In this document: positions 38,559 through 49,818 of the stretch, piece after piece
Numbering within the stretch: the stretch's first letter is position 1
Layout: each line of letters begins with the position of its first letter
Origin: Tigriopus japonicus
Taxonomy: Eukaryota > Arthropoda > Copepoda > Harpacticoida > Harpacticidae
Assembly (NCBI GenBank): GCA_010645155.1
Contig: CM021314.1
Span: 1,879,084-1,943,083, forward strand
Direction of reading: 5' to 3'
DNA length: 64,000 nucleotides
Notes under the pieces: generated by a model
Database searches by the model: none
What the model was told of the DNA's origin: nothing
Seen by the model: the letters and a program-made list of their open reading frames with translations, nothing else
Program-made: the position numbers and the translations under genes

Positions 38559-40776
38559 TGTGGTCAAACACGATTGGCGACTCGTAACCACACTTTCTCT
38601 GGGAGTGCTCATGATCTTGGCGCTTCCAATCTCCGCCCTTTGTTATTGTCGTGTCAAGTGCTGTTGTTCCAAAGTGGGTCAAGCGGCCAAGAAAAACGAT
38701 CGCACATTGATCTTCAGCCTTGGATCCGTCGGAGGATTGGGCTTGATCTTGTGCTGGCTGGCCTTTGCTTGGACTTGTGGGGCCAAAGTAGAGTTTGACA
38801 ATCACATCCGCAATGGGCTCATGAAGAGCCTCAATGTTGGGGCCAAGGATGCCCAGCTCTATATCGACAATCTAGCCCAAGAAGTGTCCTATCTGGCCCA
38901 AAGTGATTTTGACCTTTTAAGTGATGCTTTGAAAGATCAGATTGACCAAATTGGGTTTGAATTCGCTGAATTGCTGAATACAACAGTGGATGAAGTTCAT
39001 TTTCAGGAGATTCACGGTTACGCCATAGATATTTCGGACTTTACTCAAGATTCCAACACGAATACGGACAACTTGATAAAAAACTTGACGGATAGCCTTG
39101 GAAAGGCCGATGAAATTGGAAAAGAAGTGGATGACTTCAAGGGAGGAGACTTTACATTGTTTAAAAACCCTGAGTTTTGTGAATTAATTGACCAAGAAAA
39201 ATGCGACTCCTTCCTAAGAGCTAAAGATGAAATATCTTGCAATCTTGACGCATTTCAGGACATCATTAACCGCACTATAGCTTTACTCAATAAAGCCAAG
39301 TTAGAAGATGAAGTCATCGATGCCGTTGTCAAAATTCCAGAGGAAATCCAAAAAGCTTTGGATGAGATTTTGGGCTTCCAAGATACGTTCGATGACGAAT
39401 ATGCCATCATATTCGAAGAACAAATCGATGAAATCAGACAATATGCCGTTGAAGTCTCGGAAAAGATCCAAAATTTCAATCAAGACCTTCAGCTCGAAGA
39501 GATCACCACGGACTTTACAAATGAGGTTCAAAAAATCATCACGGATTACTACGATTATGTTAGCTATGCTGGCCTCCTAACGCCTTTAATTCTGATCGGA
39601 ATTGTCTTGGCTATTCTCACATTTGGCCTAATATGTGGAAGTGCTGGGAAGTCTGGAGCATCTTTGAGCACAATTGGAGGGATCTCCATGTTTTCAGCCA
39701 CAATGATCACCCTGGTTCTGGGTTGGATTATCTGGCTATTGGTGACGGTTTTCTATCTTGCGGGTGGTTTGACGCACGAGGTTGGGTGCACAACTTTGGA
39801 AGATCCCGCCCATTCACCATACTATACAGAGACCCAACTGCCTCAATTCTTGGACAGGGTATATCAAGACCTCTTCAATACTACCGAGGCCTTTGATTTG
39901 GAAGCGACTCTGATTGGTCTTAGGAATAATGATTCCATCTATAAAGCTCTAGAGATTGAGCATTTTTATGATCTAAGCGAATTTGACGATTGGCAAGAAC
40001 TATTTGACATTAATACAGTCTTGGATGATGTTAAAGGTAAGATCAATGCAGGTGTGGATGAGATTGTCGCGGCCATGAACAACGGCCTCGATCAAGAGCA
40101 ATTGAATGCGCTGACCGATGCATTGAGGCCACTCGTAAATGATTTGAACTCAACCCTCGATCTGATTAACATAAGTGCTCTGCTAGACCCTCAAAAGGTC
40201 GAAAATGTCTCGGGATTACTTGAAAACATTATTGAGACACTACCGAGTGGGGAAGTTGGACAAAATTTCCTCAACCAATTGGAACCAATAACCAAGGCAG
40301 TAGAAGCTATATCTGGAGGCATTAATAGTATGTCCACAATTTTGGATGAAACCAAGACTCAAGCTTTCTACATGGTTAGCAATGTCTCCAATATCGTTGG
40401 AAGTGACAAAAGGCTGAAGGCGGATGATGGGATAATTAATAATGTCATAAGTCTTCTAGAGGATGCAATTGATGTAGTGAACACTCAAACAAGGGCTCAA
40501 ATCGTTGAAACATTTGATAACCAAAGCAAAGACCTCATCAACACGGTGGATGGATTCGTACAATTCTGTAAAAGATACACTATCGATGACTTGGGCAGAA
40601 CTGGACCCGTCTACAACATTTATCGTGGTGCCATTGTTTCTGTGTGTGACTCGACGGTTTATCCTTTTAATGCATATTGGTCGGGAATGGGTGTGATTTT
40701 GGTCCTCTTGGTCCCAATCATGATCATCAGTTGTATTTTGGAGCCAATCTTTAAACGGAAGAGGTCGCCTCAGTAG
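38344..40776 (+). CDS. prominin-like pentaspan membrane protein, single exon
   Basis: 810 residues, uninterrupted. Five hydrophobic segments: about 80-102, 122-145, 406-430, 445-475 and 778-803, with two large Asn-glycosylated loops between TM2-TM3 and TM4-TM5. This is the prominin plan for cholesterol-binding proteins of plasma-membrane protrusions. The Cys-rich stretch CYCRVKCCCSK follows TM1, and the C-terminal CDSTVYPFNAYW before TM5 is family-like. ATG context is TCCACC-ATG-A. An in-frame stop about 120 nt upstream and no intervening ATG fix the start unless a 5' exon exists. Odd points: no N-terminal signal peptide, so TM1 must serve as anchor, and no intron in 2.4 kb. AATAAA lies at 40975. 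Confidence 0.85.
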   Translation: MTINYTFPELPNEYESITEASAPALASTAYKFTDIFLSGIFKVPAIPIEGLNTLNVDNIDLFLDYFTQHWQDVVKHDWRLVTTLSLGVLMILALPISALCYCRVKCCCSKVGQAAKKNDRTLIFSLGSVGGLGLILCWLAFAWTCGAKVEFDNHIRNGLMKSLNVGAKDAQLYIDNLAQEVSYLAQSDFDLLSDALKDQIDQIGFEFAELLNTTVDEVHFQEIHGYAIDISDFTQDSNTNTDNLIKNLTDSLGKADEIGKEVDDFKGGDFTLFKNPEFCELIDQEKCDSFLRAKDEISCNLDAFQDIINRTIALLNKAKLEDEVIDAVVKIPEEIQKALDEILGFQDTFDDEYAIIFEEQIDEIRQYAVEVSEKIQNFNQDLQLEEITTDFTNEVQKIITDYYDYVSYAGLLTPLILIGIVLAILTFGLICGSAGKSGASLSTIGGISMFSATMITLVLGWIIWLLVTVFYLAGGLTHEVGCTTLEDPAHSPYYTETQLPQFLDRVYQDLFNTTEAFDLEATLIGLRNNDSIYKALEIEHFYDLSEFDDWQELFDINTVLDDVKGKINAGVDEIVAAMNNGLDQEQLNALTDALRPLVNDLNSTLDLINISALLDPQKVENVSGLLENIIETLPSGEVGQNFLNQLEPITKAVEAISGGINSMSTILDETKTQAFYMVSNVSNIVGSDKRLKADDGIINNVISLLEDAIDVVNTQTRAQIVETFDNQSKDLINTVDGFVQFCKRYTIDDLGRTGPVYNIYRGAIVSVCDSTVYPFNAYWSGMGVILVLLVPIMIISCILEPIFKRKRSPQ

Positions 40777-40974
40777 GAACAAGTGCGAAAAAACCCTCGA
40801 AATGGGAATCGAGATATGTGAAATGATGTTACGTCTAAAATGGAAAACTTTGTCATTCGTGCAATTGGCAGTTATTTATCGATAAGATTTAGGGTTTACT
40901 TAAAACTTTGTATGATTTGGAGAAAACAAGATGCTGAAAAGTAGATTAAATTGGAATTGCAATAGTGTTTAGTT

Positions 40975-40980
40975 AATAAA
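40975..40980 (+). terminator. polyadenylation signal AATAAA
   Basis: Canonical hexamer 199 nt after the prominin stop codon. Confidence 0.5.
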
Positions 40981-41146
40981 TCAAATGACAAGTGTCACGT
41001 TTTATAACGGTGAGCGTGTATGTATTTGAAATACATTACAAAAAGGAACAAACACAATGACAATTGACATGACGTAAAGAATTTTCTTTTTTCCTGGCTT
41101 TGTTCTCGGGTTTTTAACCGATGGAAGGGAATGTTTTCCCTGCAAG

Positions 41147-42480
41147 TCATTTTGTGTCAACACGATAAAATATTTGGTCAGTCAATTTGTTAGAGATTGC
41201 CGCTCTAGGGCAACCTTGAATGTAAGGTTGGTCAGGAATAGTTGACAAGGAACAATCTAAGTCTCGCTTAAAACTTAACAAAGGGTAAAGGTCTAATCTG
41301 TAGAATTGTCTGATTGAACAAGGCAAAAAATTGCATAACATCGGCCCTCTGTTCAGTACAGAAGACCATTTCAAAGTTTTAACAAGTTGTTTATCCAAGG
41401 GGCTGAACTTAAACTTGACGTCACAAGTAATCCCTCTTCTGTCGCTGACACTAAACTTTAATGAAGCTCATGGGAAAGAAGCGAAAACTTGACCCTAGCG
41501 ACAAGTGGCGTTAATGTGAAGCTTCAAAAAAGCCCAACCAACCGAGAAGCTTGAAAGAAAAAATGCAGGAAAAGGAGCCTTTCGATCCAAAAAATATTAG
41601 CACAATAACTTGAGCACTGCTTATTATGCAATATGACGACTGAATAGATCAGTATTGGCATGATTTACTTAAACTGATTGCAAAATCGAATTTCTTTGCA
41701 ATTTGGACTTCCTGAGTTGATGGTGGCAACAACAACAACGGCAAACAATCGAAGCTTCAAAAAAACCCAACAACTTGGCCTAGTTTTTGCTTCTATCCCA
41801 TGAGCTTCTTTACTAAACTTTATCCTTGGGTTAGGACGCAAATCATGTAGGCATTTAAACACATACGTAGAGGATCTGATAACGTTCGTAACGTCGTTGA
41901 ACACTGTTTAATCCAAGGTGTTTGAGCCTTTCCCAATAATTCAAGAGGCTCATTCCACTGATTGCTCTCGTGAAACTTTGTTGTACTCCTTCTATTTTGT
42001 TGAAATCTTCTGCCGTAATCGGCGTCCAAAGGGGGGGGGGAGGCATATTCCAAATGGGGCTGGACTATTGATTTATACAGGGTTTTCATTGTGGTAATGT
42101 CTCTTGCCTTAAATGTGCGGTAGATCCAGCCGCACATCTGGTACGCCTTGGTCACTTTACATTGGATGTGCTCGTTGAATTTGCCATTGTTTTGTACTAT
42201 AACTCCGAGATCTTTCACTGAACTCTCCGATGGAATAGGGTTGATGTAAGTGGGTACATTCCTCCCAATTGGGTCAAACGTCATTGCTTGAAACTTTGTC
42301 CCATTTAATGACATGTTATATTTTGTGACCCAATCATATATCGAGTTTAAATCATTTTGTAGGTCACACGAGTTTAAAGAATTTCTACCAAACACTAGTT
42401 TGGTATCGTCAGCATACGAGGAGATTGAAGAGTGAAGGGGTAATCTTTGAAAGGGTGCAATAACGAGGATGAACAATGTT
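41147..42480 (-). mobile_element. LINE copy B, 5'-truncated and frameshifted
   Basis: Encodes on the minus strand the last third of a reverse transcriptase: SISSYADDTKLVFGRNS, NMSLNGTKFQAMTF, VKDLGVIVQNNGKFNEHIQC, LEYASP. The frame then shifts at a G/C homopolymer near 42029-42038, and GLNSVQRRYERYQIL and the C-terminal IPDQPYIQG, SNKLTDQIF follow. Same family as copies A and C. Inactive. Confidence 0.85.
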
Positions 42481-42899
42481 TAAAGGGGCAAAAAATAAGA
42501 GAAAACACCATCTAATCAAAATCAATCAAAATTGGCTTATCCAAAAAACAAATTATCAGTTTGTATTTTCCCAACTTTAAGACAATTTTACAGAAAATTC
42601 GTTCACAAAGTGGGTGAAATAAAATTATTATGAAACTAGAACCCTGATAAGGGATACTCAAACCTTTTTAAACTCGAAGGTCAAAATTGCCTTCGTAGTA
42701 GAGAATTCTAACTTTTAGAGTGCTTTAACTAAACATGTTCTTTTGAAGACTAGTTTGGCATGATTTTTCTCTAGCTGGCCCAAAATTCGAAAACGGCGTT
42801 TTGCCGACACAGTGCTCCACGCTTACAAAAATCACCTCGGGACAAAAGCAAGTGATTTTTATATCAATATGATTCTTTAAAGTGGAGGTGCCCAAAAAA

Positions 42900-43220
42900 G
42901 CCTTAAAAAGCTCGCCGGGAACAAAAAAGATAGACAAAACAACGAGCAAAACTTAAATATGGCATTGGTTGACCCAGCGTCTTGGGTAATGGCAAATTTA
43001 TTATGGGTGATCAATTTTTTGAAAAATTATATCTTGTATTTTTTTTTGATTTTTGACGCTTGAAAGCACTTCAGACGTAGAGCAGACATTGAATTTGTGT
43101 TCCAAAAATAAAGTGAAACAAGGGAACAAAAAAGATAGACAAAACAACGACCAAACTCAAATATAGCATTGGTTAATCAAGCTTCTCGGGTAATGGCGAG
43201 TTTATTATAAAGTGTTCAGG
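42900..43220 (-). repeat. two tandem copies of the ~210-bp repeat unit
   Basis: Both units carry GATAGACAAAACAACGA.CAAA, AAATAT.GCATTGGTT, GGGTAATGGC and TTTATTATAA/GGG: the inverse of the unit at 34.67-35.69 kb, here without the inserted hAT terminus. A further partial copy is at about 43370-43500. Confidence 0.7.
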
Positions 43221-43516
43221 CATCAACATTTATTTCCAACAACTTGATCAATAATAATCTCTGGTTCCTTCCATAATTCTTCATTTTCCCTGCTCGTGGT
43301 TTTTCCTCTCGACTCGCAGAATATTCGAGCTAATTACAAAATGTGCGAAACTTGGCGCGAGATCACTACAAATATGGGAGATTAAATATTTGAAAAATCT
43401 TATGCTGTATTTTTCCTGATTTCTGAGGTTTGAAAACACTTAAGACCTACGTGACTACGTTAAGACTACGTTGACATTGTGGTTCAAAAATTTAAAACTA
43501 GTAAACATTTGGCTGT

Positions 43517-44514
43517 TTGATGACAAGTGGTGCACTTTTCATTTAAATGCACTTTTTTACTCGTTTGGCCGTTTTTTTGCTTTTTTTGCACTTTTTGCCG
43601 TTTTAACACGATTTTGCACTTTCTGTGATTTTTTGCTGATATCTTGTTTTTTGGCAAGAAATTTCAAAAAATGAACATTTTCTCCAAATTCCGTGTAAAA
43701 AAGTTCTATCAAGAAAACCCAGCATGGCTTAAAAAATTAATATATTGTTGATTGTTCCAAACATTGAAATTGGCTTCACTTGTTGGGCTAAATAGTTTAC
43801 CTTATGGGCTGGTCAATTAAGTCATGTTGGTGAACACTGTTATTTTTTGCTGAAAATTCAATTTATCAATAACAATTCTGCTCAACAAAATCAATCAATG
43901 GAGAGAAGGAAACGTTGAATAAACGTAGAAAATAATAGTAATCAACCTTCTTATTTAAATCAAAACAAAGAAAAGACTAAAAGCACTTTAAAAAAACTTG
44001 GCCACGTATGGTTCTTGTGTTTAGTAAAAAAACCTCCTTTGACTTGAATATTAAAAATAAAGCTAAACCGTCAAAAGGTTAGATAGACATTGCATGTATA
44101 TGCATATTTATTTTTTACAATTAAACTAAGTAAAGCCACATTAACAATCCTTGAGTGTACTCTCAGATGATCAGCCGTGATTTTTGAAAAAAAGCAACAG
44201 CTCTGTTGAGAGTGGACTAAAAGACCACCAATTTGACCTATTTTTGGTATACTGTAAAATCTGACTTATGTTTGTTGACATGTGACCCAAAATTGGGAGA
44301 AACGCATTTCTGATCTTTTTTGACTTAAAAAGCATTTTTGGAACAACCAAGGTGCTTAGCAATTTTCGTGTTTTCCCAAATGTACCAGATCAATCAACCA
44401 ATTTCATCGTGTTTCACAAAAAAATGTTTGCCCTTTGTTTGCACTTTTATTTACACTTTAATCTGCACTTTTTGGTCTTTTGATTTGCACGAAAAGTGCG
44501 CCCCTATTGATGAC
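43517..44514. mobile_element. hAT element (GTGCAAATAA family), short complete copy
   Basis: The element is 43525-44506 (982 bp), flanked by a perfect 8-bp duplication TTGATGAC (43517-43524, 44507-44514). The left end is AAGTGGTGCACTTTTC; the right end is GAAAAGTGCGCCCCTA. No ORF is recognised. The right 193 bp is also present, truncated, at 37797-37989 upstream of the intact prominin. Confidence 0.9.
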
Positions 44515-45079
44515 GGATGGGGTTATTTGTTTCAGCAATAACCGCGGCATTCTTCATTGACCTATTATTAGTTGATTACTCATAGTGTACATGTTGACGT
44601 CAAAGTCAGTTTCAAGATTGCATGACTTTATTCGTTTAAATGATTAGGTCTCATCAGTTCTGTAGCTATTAAGCTCAAGACTGCAAGCGGAATGAGAGAA
44701 ACGTGTACTCCTGGTTCATGAAATTTGCATTGTGCCTCACTAAAAAACTTGCAGTACAACATTAGAATCCTCTGGGAGAACAGCAACTACTGTACTTCAC
44801 ATCTTATCTTATAATACTTCAGTCTTTAAAGGCCTTCACAAGTGGCAAATTGATTCCACCATGACGATCAACTACACTTTTCCGGAACTACCAAATGAGT
44901 ACGAGTCGATCACCGAAGCTTCTGCTCCAGCTCTAGCTAGCACGGCTTACAAATTCACCGATATCTTCCTCTCTGGAATCTTCAAGGTTCCGGCAATACC
45001 AATTGAAGGATTGAACACCCTTAATGTAGATAACATCGATCTGTTCTTGGATTATTTCATCCAGCATTGGCAGGAATCT
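44314..45079 (+). pseudogene. duplicated prominin 5' fragment
   Basis: Copy 2 of the 762-bp duplication. It preserves the upstream region and ATG (44861) and runs 72 codons identical or nearly so to the intact gene (one Thr-to-Ile change), then breaks at 45075 into LINE sequence and soon stops. A 75-residue product would have no membrane span, so this is non-functional as prominin. Confidence 0.92.
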
Positions 45080-47421
45080 CCAATGTAGTCGCCCCTCCCC
45101 CTCTCCAACAATCCCTTCCTGTAAGGCAAAATTTTGTTAGTAAGCAGGATTTTTTAAGTTTGGACAGTAAGGTCCAAGAACTGATAGACTTGGTCCATTG
45201 GAAGACCTTAAGCCCATAAAAGGGCTCTATTTGAACGTGCATTGTCTGATTTCCAAAAAAGACAGCACAAAGGTCAGAGTACTGGAGGAGCTTTCCATTG
45301 ATAGAGAGGTCTCCTTCATTTCTAACACAGAGACTTGGCTTCGTCCAGGAGTTAGTAGCATTAGTTGGTTTTAGGCTTCTTCGATGTGATAGAGTACGCC
45401 TTGATAATCCCATTTTCCCTCATGGGGGCGTATGTCTATATGTCAGGAAAGACTTACATTTTAGTCATGTTCATAAGTCCAATGGAGAAGTAGAAGTTTT
45501 GATTTGTCACGTCAAGGCTCTTGATCTTACACTCGTAACAATGTATCGGCCACCTTCTTGTAGTTCTTCCTCATTTCTTTCGGCACTCGAATTTACAAGA
45601 AAGGAGCTAGATCGAGTGGTTTGTTTTTGCCTCTTTGTTGTTGTTGGTGACTTCATTTTTTCCGGCTAGCATTGTTGAGTGGGAGGTTAGTCCGGATGGA
45701 TACATTCCCATTTTGAAAACGGCATCGCTGTCTTTCGAAAAATTGGAAGAGTTTGCGATCTTGCGTAATCTCTCTCAACACGTTGGTGTTGCAACCAGAG
45801 CAGAGAGTGTTCTGGACTTAGTTTTTTCCAACGACCCTGATATGATCCAGTATGTTCATGTTGCCCCATGTAGCCTTTCAGATCATCACATTCTTGAGAT
45901 AGGGTCGACCATTACTCAAAAGCCGGCGAGCTCTAGAGTTAAACCTGCTCAAAAGGTGGGCGTGGCCAAGTTTAAGTTCAAAGATGAACACTGGACCATG
46001 CTCTAATGGGTCGGCAGACAAAGTTTGGCGTTTTTCGTACATGAACAGTGTCCAGTTCAGTTCTAATTGAGGCTCGTAGACTTTTAGGGATTTTCCAAAA
46101 AAGTAGACTTGGTGGGATACTAAACATTCTATTCCATCCCAAAATTCTGCTTTCCTCCCTTTGAGGAACAAATGTAAGCTAGTGTGTCAACTGTCCTAAT
46201 CATCTCATCAATGTCATGATCTCATTTAGTCCCAGAGGCTTCAACAACAAAAAAAAAATACATTTACTATACGGAATACGGAAGAAACTCTTTCCAAAAA
46301 GATTGAAATTGACCCGTAGACTAGAAACAGTTTCATCTTGATTCATGGTCTCTAAGATAGAGAAAAAGATCCAAGAAGTAGAATGTAGCATCAAGTTATC
46401 GTTTGAATGTGAAGAACTGTGGAAGGAAAGCAAGGTGGTGGAAGACATAAAAACCAATCCAAAAGCTTTTTATTCCTAAGCAAATTCAAAGAAAGTGTCC
46501 AAACCTAAGGTTGGTCCTTTTTTTGAGACCAGATGGTGCGCCCGAAACGGATTCTGAGGTAATGTCAAATGCCCTTGGAGATCAATTCGCCCGAGTTTTC
46601 TTGAAGCCCATCCAATTCGTTCAAGAAAGCCCTTACGAGGAAAGTCAAGCGGGTTGGAATGATTTCACAATTTGTGATGAAGATGCGTTGACGGCTTTAA
46701 AATCGCTAAAATGTTGTAGTTCTCCAGGACCTGATGGAGTCACGGCTCAATTTCTCAGCAAATGTGCTGAAGTTCTTGCCCCAGTCTTCGTTTACAAAAC
46801 GCAAAGATCTATAGACGAGTCGGAATTTCCCGATTGTTTAAAACTAGCCCTTATTAGCCCACTTTGCAAAGGGGGTGACCGATCCCATCCCATTTCCCAC
46901 CGACCCATTTCACTCCTCTCAAACATCTCCAAAGTGATGCAAAAATAGTCATGTCCAAAGTGGTCGAACATCTTGATGAAAAAGAGATTCTTTCTCCACA
47001 TCAGCATGGATTTAGGACAAATTTAAGTAGTCAGTCAGTTAGCTCAATATTTCAAGGACGTAATCGAGGGGCTTAAACACAACCAGTGTGTTGATATTAT
47101 TTATTTAGATTTTGCCAAAGCATTTGACAAAGTTGACCACGGGATTTTGTTAAGCAGGCTTTCTAAAGTTGGAATAAGTGAAAATTTGCATGCCTGGATG
47201 GAGAGTTTCATGAAAGGAAGGAAACAATGTGTACGAGTTGAAGGAACGATAAGCGAACCGTTTGATGTTATTTCTGGTGTACCACAGGGGTCAATCCTAG
47301 GACCAATTTTGTTCATCATTTTTATCACTTCTCTTCTTGACCTCCCCTTAAATGCCTCGATTTCGTCCTACGCAGACGACACAAAAATAGTCATAGGGCG
47401 AAATGTCGACGACTCTTCACG

Positions 47422-48609
47422 GCTACAAGCAGGGTGGGCATTTTTCGACATCGAGAGCATTTTGGACACCCTAGTGTCCTAATGTCCAAAAGTGTCCAAA
47501 AGTGTCCAAAAGTGTCCAAAAGTGTCCAAAAGGGTCCAAAAGTGTCCAAAAGTGTACAAAAGTGTCCAAAAGTGTCCAATAGTGTCCAAAAATACCCAGA
47601 GGGCGTCCAAAAATCCCCAAAAGATGTCCATAAGTGTCCAAAAGTCCAACAAACGTAAAAGAACGTTGTACAAATCAGACGAAAAACCAGTTACACTACA
47701 TAAGTAATTGAATTCTAAAGAATGCATGGTTGTGTACTTAAACGAAAATAGTTCTTTTAATGGGAACATTACTTGGAGAAATAAACTTTGCCATGATAAC
47801 TTGTTAATAAATTGTTAAAAAATAAATGTTTTGTTTATACAATATGATAAAATGTGTGTAATTGTTCAAAATGTTTCAAGATTTACATTTTATTTCCTCA
47901 TCTGTAAACAAGAGTCTTGTCTTTTTTAATAGTAAAACAACACTGCTTTAATTCTTTGGCAAAAGCATTATAATACCCACATTGCAATCTGATATCAGTT
48001 TAAGTGTGCTTTATTATAGTTAACATTTTTTGGACAGTCAGGTCAAAAGATTTCTTGCCTCTTGGATGGGAAACACTTGCAACAATGATAAACTTTGGAA
48101 TATAAATCAAAATACTAAGTAACCTTCTTTTGTCACAAATCAAGACACAATTAGCTTTAAAATGTACTCGCATACTATGTTTAACATGAAGTGTGGTGTG
48201 AGAGTGTTATTAGTAGTCCCAGTCTCACATTCGTTTGTTCGTTCATTCCTTCAGTCGATCATTCTTTCCCACATTTTGGACGATGCTCGGTGGTCAAATG
48301 AAAAGAGTGGAAAGTTCAAATGTCCAGTTTGGCCTTCAAGTTATTGGCTCATTTAATGTATTAAGTGTAAGTTTCTTATGCTGAAGTGACTTATTCTTGC
48401 TTAGATTTCGTCAAGTGACGTTTATTTTGGAGAGAAAGTTTGTAGAATGTTATTCTAAAAATGTTTTTAACCATTATTTTCGAATTACTATTTTTGGACA
48501 CTTTTGGACACTCCTATTTTTGGACAGCCTTATTTTTGGACACTTTTGGACACCTTTTAGACAGGGTGGACAAAGTGTCCAAAAATCAAATGCCCACCCT
48601 GGCTACAAG
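47422..48609. mobile_element. non-autonomous hAT element (GTGTCCAAAA-array family), nested in LINE copy C
   Basis: The element is 47430-48601 (1,172 bp). Its ends CAGGGTGGGCATTTTT and AAATGCCCACCCTG are inverse. It is flanked by a perfect 8-bp duplication GCTACAAG (47422-47429, 48602-48609). Subterminal arrays of AGTGTCCAAAA lie at 47480-47645 and, mainly inverted (TTTTGGACACT), at 48488-48585. No transposase. Removing it rejoins the LINE reading frame at the Leu-Gln codons. Confidence 0.95.
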
Positions 48610-48627
48610 AGGGCCTGAGCCAAGTGA

Positions 48628-49008
48628 TATGAGATGTCAAACTCAGGGTGGTGTGATCTTTTGCGGAGCCAAACGAAAACTGGACTCGCAACCTCAAACA
48701 ACACGGTCGTACAACGGCAGGCCGCATGTTGTCGCACCTACTTGAAAAGCGAGAGCACACCAAAATCAAATCAGATAAACCGGCCTCGAGTTTATACTTG
48801 TGACAACTCCTGTGTTTGAAACGCAGCAGATAGGGATAGTATATACTCGACGAATGCTAATTCGACTTGATTTTGGTATCCTCTCGCTTTTGAATTAAGT
48901 GCGATAACATGCGGCCTGCCGTTTTAAGACCATGTTGTTTGAGGTTGCGAGTCTAGTTTTCGTTTGGCTCCGCAAAACATCACACCACCCTGAGTTTGAC
49001 ATCTCATA
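48628..49008. mobile_element. long-TIR foldback MITE with TA target duplication, nested in LINE copy C
   Basis: The element is 48630-49006 (377 bp) between TA dinucleotides. It has terminal inverted repeats of roughly 120 bp starting TGAGATGTCAAACTCAGGGT and including TTTGCGGAGCCAAACGAAAA and GGCAGGCCGCATGTT. The uninterrupted target, CAAGTGATATAGTGGGTG, lies within the LINE RT reading frame. No ORF. Confidence 0.85.
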
Positions 49009-49818
49009 TAGTGGGTGACTGACAATAACATGTCCTTGAACGGGGATAAGTTCAAGGTTTTGACGATGGGAGGGAAATCTCCCTCGCTTCTTGATAATTC
49101 AAACGAACCTATTGAAGTGGTCAGCACAGTTAAGGACTTGGGAGTGATTGTTCAAAGTGATGGAAAGTTTGATCAACATTTTCAATTAAAGGTAACCAAG
49201 GCGTTTCAAACTTGTGGGTGGATTTACCGTTCTTTTAAATCTCGAGACAAATTGACCATGATGACTCTAAATAAAGCAATTATTTAACCACGTTTGGAAT
49301 ATGCTTCTCCAATTTGGGCCCCAATGGATTCTTTTCATCTTCAAAAAGTAGAACAAGTTTTATGCACCTATACTCGCTTTATTGATAAAATGTCCGATCT
49401 TTCATATTGGAAAAATTGAAAACGCTTTGGAATATATAGCATTCAAAGAAGATATGAACGATATCTTATTTTATATTTTGTCAAGTGTATTTATGGTATA
49501 TGTCCAAATCCTGGAATAAACACTACATATAGTGAGAGACGAGGCATAACATGTAACGTGAAAGACGACAACACTGCAAAAACCTCAAAGTAGGTATAAA
49601 CTCTCCAAAAGAACTTTGTCCTTTATCGTGCTCCAAAGTTGTACAATCTTTTACCTTCAGAACTAAGAAGAATGTTTTCATCTAATGACCCTGTTTTATC
49701 ATTCAAAACCCATTTGGATAGATATCTATCCATCATTCCCGACCAACCCTACGTACAGAGACTCTCTAGATCTGCCAATTCAAATTCATTGACAGATCAG
49801 ATATTTTATCACTCTTGA

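Larger units (their letters stand above)
45076..49818 (+). mobile_element. LINE copy C, carrying two nested transposons
   Basis: AP-endonuclease from about 45180 (GGVCLYVRKDLHFSHVHK, VTMYRPPSCSSSSFLS, SDHHILEIGSTI), nearly identical to copy A. The linker follows (TNPKAFY). The RT is spread over 46.5-47.43 kb: SSPGPDGVTAQFLSK, FPDCLKLALISPLCKGGDRS, RPISLLSNISKV, FDVISGVPQGSILGPILF, SSYADDTKIVIGRN. It resumes after two insertions at 49009: WVTDNNMSLNGDKF, VKDLGVIVQSDGKFDQHF, RRYERYLILYFVK, IPDQPYVQRL, SLTDQIFYHS-stop. Stops and frameshifts make it inactive, but the catalytic YADD is intact. It begins exactly where the duplicated prominin is cut. Confidence 0.88.

Noticed and set aside
44861..45088. 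Second functional prominin gene
   Set aside because: Only 72 codons are shared before a LINE junction and a stop; no membrane span is encoded.
46792..47007. Minus-strand ORFs at 46-47.3 kb
   Set aside because: Shadows of the plus-strand LINE reverse transcriptase.
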